DNA of 64,000 bases, taken from assembly GCA_010093605.1 (NCBI GenBank), contig MU004182.1, positions 963,032 through 1,027,031 of the forward strand, given 5' to 3'. Positions 45,006 through 56,088 of this stretch are shown here, piece after piece. Position numbers and translations under genes: made by a program. Source of the stretch: Lophium mytilinum. Its lineage: Eukaryota; Ascomycota; Dothideomycetes; Mytilinidiales; Mytilinidiaceae. Positions within the stretch are counted from its first letter, which is position 1; each line of letters begins with the position of its first letter. The notes beneath the pieces are model-generated. The model was not told the DNA's origin. It saw only the letters and a list, made by a program, of their open reading frames with translations, and did not search any database.

Positions 45006-46623
45006 ATGGAGTCTAAGCCGACAATGGAATCAAAGGGACTTTCCCAAACCGACTCTGAGAGCCCTGTCGACTATGGCTCCGGGGAAGTAGGCCCAATCAT
45101 ACACATTGATCCCGTCAAGGAGGCTGCCTGTCGGAAGAAATTCGACAAATACGTGGTGCCAGTTTCGGTCATCTTCCTTGTTCTGTCTACCCTAGACCGA
45201 AACAACGTGAGTGAAGCCTGTTTTCCGGGAACGCCATCGTTACTCATAGATGGTTAGCTTGGAAATGCTCGTGTATTCGGCTTCGACCATGATCTCGGAC
45301 TCCATGGCGGCCAATTTGGCAATATCCAGACGCTGTCGAGCGTCAGCACCGTCCTCTTTGAGGTCCCTTGGGTCATGGCTGTCAAACGCTGGGGTGCTAA
45401 AAAGTCGATCGGTACCGCATTCGTGCTCTGGAGCATTTTAACACTTGGGACTGCGTTCATCCATACCTACGCTCAGGCTATCGTCATTCGTATGCTGTTG
45501 AATGCCGCCGAAGCCGGTCTTGCCCAGGGTTTCGCCTTTCTGTTTTCCACCATCTATCCCCGGGAACTGGCAGGAAAACGTATCATGACGACCAATCTCG
45601 CCCAGTGTATCTCCGGAGCGTTTGGCGGGCTGTTCGCATATGCTATTCAGACAATGGGATCGCGAAATGGACTCGCCGCCTGGAGATGGCTCTTCATCAT
45701 CGAGTTCTTGATTACGATCGTCATTTGTGGTGTCGGCTTGTTCTTCCTCCCTAGCGAGGTTGAATCGGCATGGTTTTTGAACGAAGAAGAGAAGGAAACT
45801 ATGCGTCTGAAGAAACAGCGAGACTTCATGATCCGAGGAGCAGAAAAGCTCGACCCTAAATGGATCAAGATTGCTCTCAAGGACCCCTTTGTTTGGCTCC
45901 TCGGTATCGCTTTCTTTACCTCGTCTGTTGCCATTAACGGATTTGGTGTCTTTCTACCTACGATTATTGCTGGCCTTGGGTGAGTACCTATGCTCGATGA
46001 TATTTTGGAGTTCGCTGATTAGGTCTAGGTTTGCCTCTCTTCGGGTCAACTACATGACCATCCCAGTTTATGTCCTTGGCGCCATATCTCTCGTAATTCA
46101 GGTCTACTATTCCGACAAACTCAGGCGACGGGGAGCGTTCATCGTCGGGTGCTGCGTTCCGGTTGCCGTTGGGTATCTCATGTGCGTGGGGACACCCAAT
46201 CCGAATGTTGGCTACGCTGGCATGTTTGTTCTCGTTATAGGTCAGTTATGTTCACCTTCTGCTGTTGTCATGTAATCTAACACCTGACTAGGGCTCTATC
46301 CGATTTCCACGCTGGCTGTAACTTGGATCGCTACCAATTTGTCGCCAGACTCTAAACGTGCATTTGGAATGCCCTTCGCTTATTCGATCGCGAACATTTC
46401 TAATCTGGTGTCATCGCAACTCTACCCTTCCCAACAAGGCCCACGGTACATACAAGGCAACGCTGTCTCTGCTGGTCTGACGGTCGTTGCTGGGTTTCTC
46501 TATGGCTCTTGCTGGCTTCTGCTTAAACGCAGAAATGCAAAGAAGGCAAAGCTTATCGCGGAAGGAGCCACTACAAATGGCCTGGAAGGAGATATGAGTC
46601 TTGATTCCATGTACATTCTCTGA
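45006..46623 (+). CDS. MFS permease of the anion:cation symporter family (Dal5/allantoate type)
   Basis: Four exons, 45006-45206, 45258-45979, 46029-46240 and 46292-46623, give 488 aa. Introns are 51, 49 and 51 bp and all keep phase. There are about 12 membrane spans. The first ends in LSTLDRNNLGNARVFG, the DRxNIGNA-like signature of Dal5-type permeases. The 2-3 loop has FEVPWVMAVKRWGAKK, and the central loop is long and charged (EEKETMRLKKQRDFMIRGAE). The family imports organic anions such as allantoate, nicotinate, pantothenate or thiamine-related compounds with protons at the plasma membrane. Its ligand may be the same one used by the nearby NMT1/THI5-like protein; this is inference from position. 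Confidence 0.92.
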
Positions 46624-47643
46624 ACGGCACCTTGTTGCTATGCTCAGGAGTAGACTTTCAAGATTGCTGGAGTAACGGCCAAGAGTTCGTAAGATCGATT
46701 GATTTGAACTTGAGTTTATAATTTGGAGTTGTATAGTTGCGAAAATGAGAGCCTTTTAAAACTTTCGTTGACTTGATGTGAGGGCAAGGCTGTACACCAC
46801 TAAGTCCGGCAAGCGATTGGTCCACGCTGTCGGCAAAGGGTGCAACCTAGCTGCATTAGTTATATTGGATGGAATACATAAGGTCAAAGCTCAGCATGCT
46901 TTTTCGAATCCGCCAAAGGTTCTAGGCCATTTCAAAGCCTGAAGATCAACAGCAACAGTTGCTAGTAAGAGTCGAGAGATGCATGATCATCGTAGGATGT
47001 TAGCCGCGGACCACTCACAGAGTTCATTCGGCAACCCCGGTTTCTTCCCGCATATTTCGGCCGACGGCCCCCACTCACCTTTGCACTCAGGGCGCAATGC
47101 CTCCGCAAAATCGTACAACAGCACGCAGATGGATGCAAACGGAAAGCTGAGGGCGCAGCACCGCTCTCCGCTCCCCTTTCATGCGCGGAGTGCATTAGCC
47201 CCAGATATTCAAGAGATAGGGAGGTAAAATAGCGCAGCCTTGCTATGCCTCTGGCCCCATTAACATGCGCCCCCGGCACCCAGCCAGTTCTACAGCATGT
47301 TGCCACGTCCGGTGAACTAGCGCTAAGCTGAGTTGATCCTGGTCTACATCTTTTCTAGGCTATTGCGGCACCAGCTTGAGGATTGATTGGCCAGAAGGTT
47401 GCTATTACCCCCTAAAGGCGCCCGGAGTTGCTCCTTTGAACGGTAAGTCTGTGGCTTGATATTAGAGAGTGACTACCGGACGTGGGCAGATGCGGTAGCT
47501 AGGAAAAGTTAGTTAACATCCTGGCAGCCCGGCTCCTTTGCCGCGTTTCAAAGATTCAAAGCTTAATACCACTGATCGCCGAACCCACTCTGGTACATCT
47601 TGTTATTAGCGGCTTCGCATGTCCCTCGTCTTGTACTTAGAAT
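46624..47643. other. Intergenic region
   Basis: No domain-bearing frame, repeat or RNA gene was recognised. Confidence 0.6.
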
Positions 47644-49587
47644 ATGGCGTATCATTCAGCGTACGGCGTGGGCGAGCATCAATCAAGCTACGAGAACATG
47701 GCCTTGACGAGTCCCGGAAGCAAGCCGCCAGACGAGTGCTACCTCCGCTCGGACGACTCCGGAATCTGGAACGGCGTCAAAGCGTGGTACATCTTCCTCT
47801 TACATTTGATTGCCTGTGGCCTCTCCGTCTTCAGCATGATTCAATGGATCGATGATCGGAATTTCTACACTGGTTCCCCTCCATCAATTTTCCAGATCAA
47901 ACATGGACTTTATCAGACTCAAGTCACTGGTCTTATATCTGTCGGACTCGTTGGCGTCCGCCTTCTGGCTGGTATCTGCACAGGGCTCCTGGTCTGGCGA
48001 ACTATTTTCATCTTACTTGAGAAGCGCGGAATGTCCCTGGCGGAGATTTCACACTTGAGCGGGTGGAGAACGCCCGTATTCCTTGTCCTGGGTTCCACAA
48101 CTGGAGCACTTTGGTCCATCTGGGCAGCCGCGGTGATCGTCTTGTTGTGGCCATCCAGCTTCGCATCTCCCCTAGCGACCTCCTCAGTAGCATGGCTACC
48201 ATCGACCAGGCTCCACAAAGCTACCCAGCCGATTGATCTGGTCTCAATAGCGAATGCTACGGACTGGTCCCCGATACTTTACGACGAAATGCGCTACTCC
48301 ACCATCGTCAGCACGGCTACTAATACTGGCAGAGATCCCTCATACGTCTTCAACTCGACTAACCTACCTCTACGGAGGTACTTCGATGCATCATCCATCC
48401 CAGAGCTAACCACGAGGAGTGTCATGGGTCTCGCAGTCCCATATTTCGACATCAAGTTAAAATGGGTGAACAACGCAACCGTTAAGAATACCGATCGCAT
48501 TGGAGCTTGGGAATACGTCGATGTGAACAACAATACCTTCTCGTGCAGAAGCGACGGAGCCGTGAACTTCTTGAGAGACGTACAATGGGATTCAAATAAT
48601 GCTACGCCTAAAGAGGCTGGAATTTTCAATGGCACGAAGCTTGTTGTCATCAAGGTTCTGACCATGACGAAAGGAATGAAATTAGATGACGGCACAATTG
48701 TGGACGAGTACACCCCTTGCCCTACCACATCATCTGTTTTTGGAAAGCTGCCCGACGTCGGTCAATATCAAAACGCGATTGTTTGGAGCAATAACCAAGC
48801 TTTTAGTGCCAATGACTGCTACTTAATCGCAGAGGCATCCATCACAGCGGGGAAATATGCTGCTTCAAACTGCACCGTATCTCCATCAGGCTCCATCGAC
48901 CGATACGCGACGTGCCAGACAGACTCCCACAATGCCACCCTCCAGGACGACTGGCTCCGAGATCTTGCGCTCGACTTCTTGTCAGAGGCCTTGAAATACA
49001 CCGTGCTGCAGAATTTCACCGATTCGTATATGCGCAACAGCACCGTAGACCAGTACACCACCGGTATGCTAACGCTGGGCTACCACGCCGCGTGGAGCGC
49101 GCTGATGGGGCGCCTGGGAAACACGACCGAGACTGCCCATTTCGTCCAAGCTGAGCAGGTCGTCAAAGCTGAGATCGAGAGACGGAAGCTCTATGGCTGG
49201 CTGGGCATGAACATCACTCTTACCGCATCCGCCATCCTCGTGTACCTTGCTCAGACCACCAGCAGAGCGAAAACCGTTCGTGATACTGCCCTCGCGGCGA
49301 TGACGATGGAGCTCACCGAAGTGATGCACAGTCCCCGTGCGAAGGGGTTGTGTAATGCTGTGGCATTGAACAAGAGAGACAAGAAACTCCCGCGCTTGAA
49401 GTGGAAAGAAAGTGTTGCGACTGGACGTGGAGGAATAGAGCCGTTTGGAGGAACAGCACCATCTGAAGAAAGGTCTTGCAGGCGAAGACTAGCTTTTGTT
49501 GATGAAACGCAACGACAGAGTCAGGGTAGCGGGATCATATCTCACAAAATAGGTATCTACAGACCAACAGGATATGAGCAGATTTGA
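47644..49587 (+). CDS. Large fungal membrane protein of unknown function
   Basis: A single 647-aa frame. Hydrophobic segments lie near residues 47-68, 95-118 and 148-172, and one near 518-540. Between the third and fourth is an ectodomain of about 340 residues with many N-glycosylation sequons (for example NATDW, NSTNL, NNATV, NFTDS, NTTETA) and several Cys. The C-terminal 105 residues are basic and cytosolic in this model. The arrangement of three N-terminal spans, a glycosylated domain and one C-terminal span is common to a group of unnamed ascomycete plasma-membrane proteins. I know no function. The frame is intronless. Confidence 0.82.
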   Translation: MAYHSAYGVGEHQSSYENMALTSPGSKPPDECYLRSDDSGIWNGVKAWYIFLLHLIACGLSVFSMIQWIDDRNFYTGSPPSIFQIKHGLYQTQVTGLISVGLVGVRLLAGICTGLLVWRTIFILLEKRGMSLAEISHLSGWRTPVFLVLGSTTGALWSIWAAAVIVLLWPSSFASPLATSSVAWLPSTRLHKATQPIDLVSIANATDWSPILYDEMRYSTIVSTATNTGRDPSYVFNSTNLPLRRYFDASSIPELTTRSVMGLAVPYFDIKLKWVNNATVKNTDRIGAWEYVDVNNNTFSCRSDGAVNFLRDVQWDSNNATPKEAGIFNGTKLVVIKVLTMTKGMKLDDGTIVDEYTPCPTTSSVFGKLPDVGQYQNAIVWSNNQAFSANDCYLIAEASITAGKYAASNCTVSPSGSIDRYATCQTDSHNATLQDDWLRDLALDFLSEALKYTVLQNFTDSYMRNSTVDQYTTGMLTLGYHAAWSALMGRLGNTTETAHFVQAEQVVKAEIERRKLYGWLGMNITLTASAILVYLAQTTSRAKTVRDTALAAMTMELTEVMHSPRAKGLCNAVALNKRDKKLPRLKWKESVATGRGGIEPFGGTAPSEERSCRRRLAFVDETQRQSQGSGIISHKIGIYRPTGYEQI

Positions 49588-49783
49588 GAGTACATAGACA
49601 AGGGGGAAAGGCTTGAGCTGAGATGTCCCAGAAGAGGGGTTTCGTTAGGGCAAGCTGACCCCGCTCATTGTGAGACGAATGACGGGTTCATCTCCATCTT
49701 GAATTATTACAACACTGGAAACCGTTTCGTCGAGGTAGCCACGATGAGCTCGAGTGCAGCCGTATACGATTGAGTACGCCTAG

Positions 49784-51421
49784 TCAGACCTCACTTTTCG
49801 ATTCCTCCAATGGTGTCTTTCCTGTAACCTTACTCGCACATCGTCTCAATGACGGAAAGTGCTGCCAGGTCCACCAGATACTGACCACAAAAAGGGTGAG
49901 TGGCAGAGTGAGCGCAACGTACAGCCACCATTTTGCATTATCAAGCGCAGCCATTCCAAACACCGAGGACATGAAAGTACCGGGGAGAAAAACCATAGTC
50001 AGAGTCGCAATAACCCTCATAGAGGAGCCATCCGCCTTAGCTTCTCGGGCAATTGTTGTGCCTGTCGCGCTGTCTTGTTGAGTAACAAGATTAAACACCA
50101 TTCAGCTCGTAAGTTTATGAACCAATCAATCCGAAAAAAGCCACAGCAAAACCAAACTACTTACGAGATTCATAGCGATGTCCTTTCGAGACTTGTAACT
50201 CGCCAGCCAGCGTTGTTGCGCGTTGATAGATTCAAAGAGATAGTTAAGCGCATCATGCGTCTTCGTCTGCGAGTCCTTCTTGTCAACGTCGCGCACGTTC
50301 TCGCGATAGCGTGCATGAGCTTGCGACAACCGATGCACAATCATCTTTGACATTTCCACGTTGGCCGCCATTCGATCAATCTCTTGCGATACAACGTGGA
50401 GTTGAATCGTAAGCGCTTCTAACTCGCTTCTTTTCCGCTCGCTCGCGTCCGCCTCGGCGTATCGATCCACGCGGTCCAAGGCATCGTACAATTTATGCCT
50501 CAAGCCGGTAATTTCGGGTGTCGCGTCTAGGAAACACTCGTGTGTAACGAGGACATGGAGGAGAAAAGGGTCGGTTGAGTCCTCTAACGAGTTCCATGCG
50601 GCGCGATCGGTGCTGAAGATGTCTGTCAGGCGTTCCTTGACTGTGTCGAAGCGGCTTTGATGAGGATCACAGACGACGATGTAAGTTGTGTCGTTGGTGT
50701 AGATATCGTGGGTCATGTAAATGCTCCATGGAGTCCCGGTTTTGTGGATGTTCCATCGAGGTTGTTGGCAACAGAATTCTTCTGGTAGTCAGCTTTCTTT
50801 CAAGATAGGTTTAGAGACAGAGGGATAGATGGTGACCCACCAATTTTCCTAATTACACCTTGATCGTCATAGACTGCAAAGTCGCCAGGGGCCCCGTAGT
50901 CAGGTTCACCTAGCAATAGGCCGACAAATTGAGATGTGACATCCAAAGACTGTAAGAGCTGCCGAGCAATACTGGCGCTCAGAGACACCCGATAGTTGAA
51001 GCTAGTCTTGCCTTTCTTCTGTTCAAGCGCACAAAAGCTTCAGAAAGTCAGCTTCACGCGGCAGTTTAGGGAAGCACTAATCGTCTTACACGACGCGGAA
51101 AACCGGATTTTGCTTTCCATTCGATGTGTTGTGGCACAATATTTGTGACCATTCGTGAGCGCTTGATTCGTCCAAGGCGAATTGCTGAAGTCCCCCTTCT
51201 CGTCTGGCTTCATAGACTTCGCAGTTTGTTTGTTGCGAGAAGTTGCTTGGGTTGTCGAAGAGGCCATGCGTGCGGCGTGCATCGTGAATGGCCCCTATGA
51301 ATGAAGGAGAAGTCCGAGGGTAGCCATGTAAGGATGCGGAAGATCTAGGAATGAGTGGAATAATAGTGTTTCTCCACCTGCCTGTGGATACGATTGAAGA
51401 TTTTCGTCTCGCTTCCGCCAT
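49784..51421 (-). CDS. CorA-like Mg2+ transporter family protein, last splice junction damaged
   Basis: Exons 51090-51421, 50841-51001 and 50165-50781 join in phase (introns 88 and 59 bp). They give PRWNIHKTGTPWSIYMTHDI and a long helical region ending INAQQRWLASYKSRKDIAMN, as in fungal CorA-like proteins. The last block (from about 50098 to 49784) carries VFNLVTQQDS, SSMRVIATLTMVFLPGTFMS and two membrane spans. The GTAAGT donor at 50164 is good, but the base pair before the expected exon start is not AG and the nearby GAG acceptor shifts the frame, so the membrane part cannot be reached cleanly. The pore motif GMN reads GMA here. The gene is either decaying, mis-assembled by a base or two, or uses an acceptor I did not find. 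If whole it would be about 480 aa. Confidence 0.6.
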
Positions 51422-52284
51422 TGCAGTCGTTCACGGTGAAGACAAGTGTGGTCCGATACGACATTTGAAGCATTTTATAGCTAGCTGCGGCTGTGAACAC
51501 AATGGTTTTACACTTCGACAAGGCGTCTGCTTTGCCTTGCAGATCAAGCATATAAGAACGAGTCATAAGCAGTTATGAGCCAATTATCTTTCATGGAGCA
51601 GTACGAGACGCAACGCCATAGCTCGCACGAAGGACCTTAAAAGTCCGCAGTTGACGACGCAAGGCTGAGGAAAGCTAATGCAGCCACAAATGCTTTTGGC
51701 GGAGGACCCTTGCAGATAGGTTTATTAGAAAAGGTTCATGGGTAGGTATGACTCGATGCGTTATCTTGGGCTGTACCATGCCAGCTGAACAGCCGCTGCG
51801 ATGTTGAAGCACTCCTACCGCCACAAATAGAATATGCAGCCACGTCACATGAGGCATACCTACATACGATTTTTATTGCCTCGCCGTCCAAGGCGAACTT
51901 AGGTCATACAAATCAGCCATTCGATCTTCGTCGAAGACTCTCAGCCTTCTCAGAAACATTCGTTTCTCTAAGGTGGAAGTTTCAAGTTAGCTGTAAGTTT
52001 TATCCAGCGCCTGGAGGAAGTGATGCCTTCAAATAACTTACTAGGCATGAACTTCGTTAAGGTAGTGAATTCAAAAGACGAGCGGTCACGTTTGGACAAC
52101 GCACGCAACCCAGGCGAGACCACATGTTCAGGAGCTTGTGCAAAATATAATTGGGCAAAATCTTGCCTGTTAAAGGCGGTAACGGTATTGAAACCTCGAT
52201 TGTCAAAACTATAGAGGCCGGAAAGACAAAAATGTATACCTCTCCAAGCCATCTGCAAGTTCCAGCAGACAGTCTACATCGCTA
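51422..52284. other. Intergenic region
   Basis: Short frames on both strands without recognisable features. Probably the promoter of the CorA-like gene and the 3' flank of the Nudix gene. Confidence 0.55.
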
Positions 52285-53314
52285 CTAAGTAGCAATAGGC
52301 AAAGAACGATGAAGGTGATTTATGATTCGCAAATAATCCTTATCATTCTCGCTGGTGATGATACCGTGCCGGATGAAGAAGTCAACCATCACCGCGGCCG
52401 AGCTCGGTTTGAATTGATCGGCCTTCAGCTCCTCTGCAACTTTTGTCGTGTCCCAAAGGTTGTATTTCCCAACCTCATTGTCGTTCGGTTTCAATATTGT
52501 GTCGCCAGGAACCTCAAGTTCGTAAAGGTACGCGACCTCAGGAATCATGAGTCCGATTTCGTAGCCGTTGGGAGCGTCCGTTGCCGACATGTATGTGAGC
52601 GCTCCGCACGACCGTACATTCTCCGTAAGAAAATTTCCAGTGAGCGAAGCTTCCTCTTCGGCTTCATGAGTCATAGCCTCGAAAGGTGATTCGTCTGCTC
52701 GAATTCCCCCTCCTACTGCGCTGTCCAATAAATTGGGAAAGGAGAATAGAGTCGGTGCTCTTCGAGGAACCCATATCTTCATTCCGTCCGGAGTGCGCGT
52801 GTACACTACCATGTGTATTCCACGAACCGTAATACCGAAGAGACTTGCAGCGCTTCGAGCGACATAAATTGAGTCGCGAGCCCCGGCGATTCGAAAGGGC
52901 TCTAATGAGGGGTCGTTAAACCCTTTAAAAGTCTGTGCCTTGATAACATTGGATACGACTTTTTCGAGGGCTGAATTGCAGGTTTTCGCCGTGTGTGCGC
53001 CATTTGAAGAGTCGGCCAGCTGTACGGTGCGGGGCTTGTCATGACTTATAATGAAGTCAGATGTCCATGGCATCGCTTTTACAACCCAGGGAAGTATGTA
53101 TCCGTGGGGCCGCGAATCATTTGGAAGTAGAAACTGATACCACGCTTCCTTTTCACCTTCCTGGAAAGGAAATGCAGCTACTTGGTCATAGGGAAAGCTA
53201 TGGAAAATATTAGCTAGGTAGCTTTGGCTTGGTTGAGTCTTCGGTCGATTGTTAAAGTCCCACCTACTTGTCACAATTCTTCACTATCTCAAGATAAGAC
53301 TTGCTCTTCGTCAT
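52285..53314 (-). CDS. Nudix hydrolase, TNR3/DUF4743 type
   Basis: Two exons, 53268-53314 and 52285-53197, give 319 aa. The 70-bp intron has a GTAGGT donor and a CATAG acceptor. The first exon encodes MTKSKSYLEIVKNCD and joins to FPYDQVAAFPF, the DUF4743 N-terminal domain. The Nudix box lies at about residues 178-201 (GGGIRADESPFEAMTHEAEE), with the metal-binding HEAEEE in place of REaxEE and Ala where the last Gly is usual, as in the TNR3-like group. In Schizosaccharomyces pombe the Tnr3 N-terminal half is related and is fused to thiamine pyrophosphokinase; no kinase domain is present here. Related plant and yeast Nudix proteins remove damaged thiamine diphosphates, which is a plausible role. 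Confidence 0.9.
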
Positions 53315-54351
53315 AGCGTAGGAATTCCTCAGACTTTGCCCAAAATCAGAGGAATAGGAATTGCGCAGAGGTGACTCTAACGTCGAACATGAATAATAAA
53401 GGAGGGGCTGGTGACGAGCTTTTCACATTTTTTTAAAAAGCTAGGATTAAGAAAGAGGGCAGTGTAAGATTGAAGAGGCAACGCATGAAGAATGCGGCCT
53501 AGCGGGGTGGAGGTCAAGACCTTTATTCTACCTAAGCACAGGAAGGTGAGAGCAGATAGAAAGGAAGGCCTGGAAGGGAAGGGAAAGGAGACGAGGAAAG
53601 GAAAGTGGTTGAAGGAGATATCTGGAGGGTTCTTATAGACGAGATTGAAAGGCGCAGCGGCCATGCCCGAAGGGCACCCCACTACACCCGAGAGGGATTT
53701 CCTGGTAACGAAATTACCAAGGAAATTACCAAAAAAAATGTGTACTATCTTTTGAGTAAATTGAATCCCTTAAATACCTATTTATACTCTGTGTCCTCTT
53801 GTACATAACTTGTTGTGGGTATTTATTGTTTCTTTAGAACAGAACTGAAGCTCTCTTAGAGTACAGAACAGACTAAAAAGGAAATCCACCTAAGGCTCCG
53901 ACATGAGGCTATGCGATACATCCCGTATCATGAGATCGGTTCGCACAACAAGGTTCTAGTTCAGCAGCGACCAGTGGTTCACTCCCTTGGCGGTGCGCTG
54001 ACCGGTGAACCTCATCTGGGTGTCGATAACCCCGCCCGACCACCCATGGACCTCATTATCTGTCTGCCTCGCATCGCGATTCATCAGCACCCGCGACCAA
54101 TAGTTTGCAAGTTTTGCCTTTCTCGTGCTCTCTACTGGAAACTGTGCTATCTTGTATATATTACGCCTACGCGCCGCTTCAGAGGCATCAATGTTATCGT
54201 CAACTCAGCCATGTTGCTGTGAGGTTGCCTTGATGTATGTTTTGCTACCTCGACGTTTGTCAACTATCTAAGTAGCATATTTTTGATTCTTTTGTTCCAA
54301 TACAATCTATATGATCTTTTCCTCTCTTGCGTACATCTCAAGATTTTCAAG
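53315..54351. other. Intergenic region
   Basis: AT-leaning spacer between divergent genes. A short A-rich direct repeat (GAAATTACCAA twice) lies around 53,708-53,732. No gene was seen. Confidence 0.55.
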
Positions 54352-55694
54352 ATGGGTCAAGCAGTCACAAGGCTGCTATCTGAAGACGCCGATCGAACAG
54401 GATCACGTTCTCGATCGCGATCACCAAGGCAAAAGAAGTCAGAGTCGACTATAAATCCAACTTCAAAAGAAAGTAGCCGAAGTAAGACATCAAAGCCCAA
54501 AGTAAAATCAGCTCGAGCTCGACATCCAGCAACGAATCCTCAGCGTTCATACTCGAAGCCAAAGAAGCATCAAACCCAGGAACCTTCCGTTAGCTCACAG
54601 CACACATCACATCACAAAAGTCATTCAAGGAGTAAAAAGGCTTCAGCCTCGATCAGCGGCTTGTATTTCGATCATACACCGAAGAAACCAGCACCACGAC
54701 GCAAGTGTAGGGATCCTGACATACTATCTTCTGACACTTTCCAGAATCATTTGCCAGACAAGAGCAAAAGCCAAAAGAAACGCAACGATCCAAAGAGTGC
54801 ACCGCGAAGTAAATCGTCAAAGAAAACAGCTGCCTCTCGGCAACCCCCATCATCCCGTCATGATAGTCCGCACAATGACATAGAGCCCTACCCACCCAAC
54901 GACAGCAAGCCCCGAACCGAATGCATCATCTGCACCGAATCCAAATCTGCACGCCACTTCCCCACCCGGCTCCCAACCGCCGCATGCACACACGACGCCC
55001 AAACATGTACACGTTGCTTGAGGCAATGGATCACGTCCGAGTTCGAAAGCAAAGTCTGGGACCAAATTGACTGCCCAGAATGCCGCGAACGGATGCATTA
55101 CGAGGACATGGCGCAACTCGCGCCCTCCTCCGTCTTCCGCAAGTACGTGACTCTATCAAACCTATCTCTCCACTCTACTGACCGAAGTTGTCGTTGTTTA
55201 GATACGACCGCCTCTCCACCAAAGCCGCCCTCGAAGCCATCCCCGGCTTCCGCTGGTGCACCAGCAAGAACTGCACCTCCGGCCAAGTCCACTCCTCCGG
55301 GTACGAGTCGCCGAAGTTCGAGTGCGTCGCTTGTCGGCGGCGGTACTGCGTGGTGCACAATCGGCGCTGGCATGAAGGCGAGACGTGTGCGGAGTTCGAT
55401 TACCGGACGGACGGGACGCAGAAGAGGGAGGAGGAGAAAGCGTCCGAGAAGCTGATTCGGGAGACGGCGAAGAAGTGTCCTGGGTGTAAGGGGAAAGTGG
55501 AGAAGATGTCAGGGTGTGATCATATGACTTGTGAGTTTGATTTATTGTTTAGTGTGGTTTGGGAATGTGCTGACGCGCGTGAAGGCTCGAAATGCAGGCA
55601 TCAGTTTTGCTGGATTTGTCTAGCTCCGTTTGGCCCTATTCGAGAGGAAGGGAATAGTAAGCATAATAAAACGTGTACGTATTATAGTGTATAG
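54352..55694 (+). CDS. RBR (RING-IBR-RING) E3 ubiquitin ligase with basic N-terminal tail
   Basis: Three exons, 54352-55142, 55202-55530 and 55585-55694, give 409 aa. Introns are 59 and 54 bp and phases agree. The start MGQAVTRL fits an N-myristoylation signal (Gly2, Thr6). Residues 12-185 are low-complexity and rich in Ser, Lys and Arg, including SRSRSRSPRQ. RING1 begins at Cys191 (CIICTESKSA) and runs to about 245. The IBR (FRWCTSKNCTSG, FECVACRRRYCVVHNRRWHE) covers about 275-335. RING2 (CPGCKGKVEKMSGCDHMTC, then CRHQFCWICLAPF) covers about 357-395, with the GCDHM Cys in the place of the RBR catalytic cysteine. RBR ligases pass ubiquitin through that cysteine in a HECT-like step. The substrate is unknown. 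Confidence 0.9.
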
Positions 55695-56088
55695 GATTGC
55701 TACGGGCTCTACGAAGGGCTATGGGCTCTATGAAGGGCTACGGCTTCTTTTGTCTCCGTAATAGCGGGATCCTAAGTTGAAGCTATCGTACCACGTTGGT
55801 ATACTCTACTGCCACAGCTACTTGTCCATTACTTCGTCCCTGGTATACTCGAGTAATCAGGGTATTCATAGCCGCACGCTAGGGCTGGAAAGCTGGAGAG
55901 ATCTATCACACAGCTATGAGTAGCCCACTCGATTCTCGCTCGAAGACGCCGCAGCCAGAACGGAGCTAGCCCATAAACCAGGATCCTCTCAACAGGGCAT
56001 GAAAGTCCACACATCGCTATTGGCCGCTCATGCTACGTCAACGCTCGGTCTTCATCCATAATAAAGGGCAGCCAAAATGCCACCGCTT
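55695..56088. other. Convergent intergenic spacer
   Basis: 3' flanks of the RBR and MFS genes. Two near-identical short blocks (GGGCTCTACGAAGGGCTA and GGGCTCTATGAAGGGCTA) sit at 55,705-55,740, a small tandem repeat. Nothing else was seen. Confidence 0.6.

Noticed and set aside
51345-51377. Possible 33-bp intron in the CorA-like gene
   Set aside because: The ends and phase fit, but 33 bp is shorter than any intron here and the frame is open without it.
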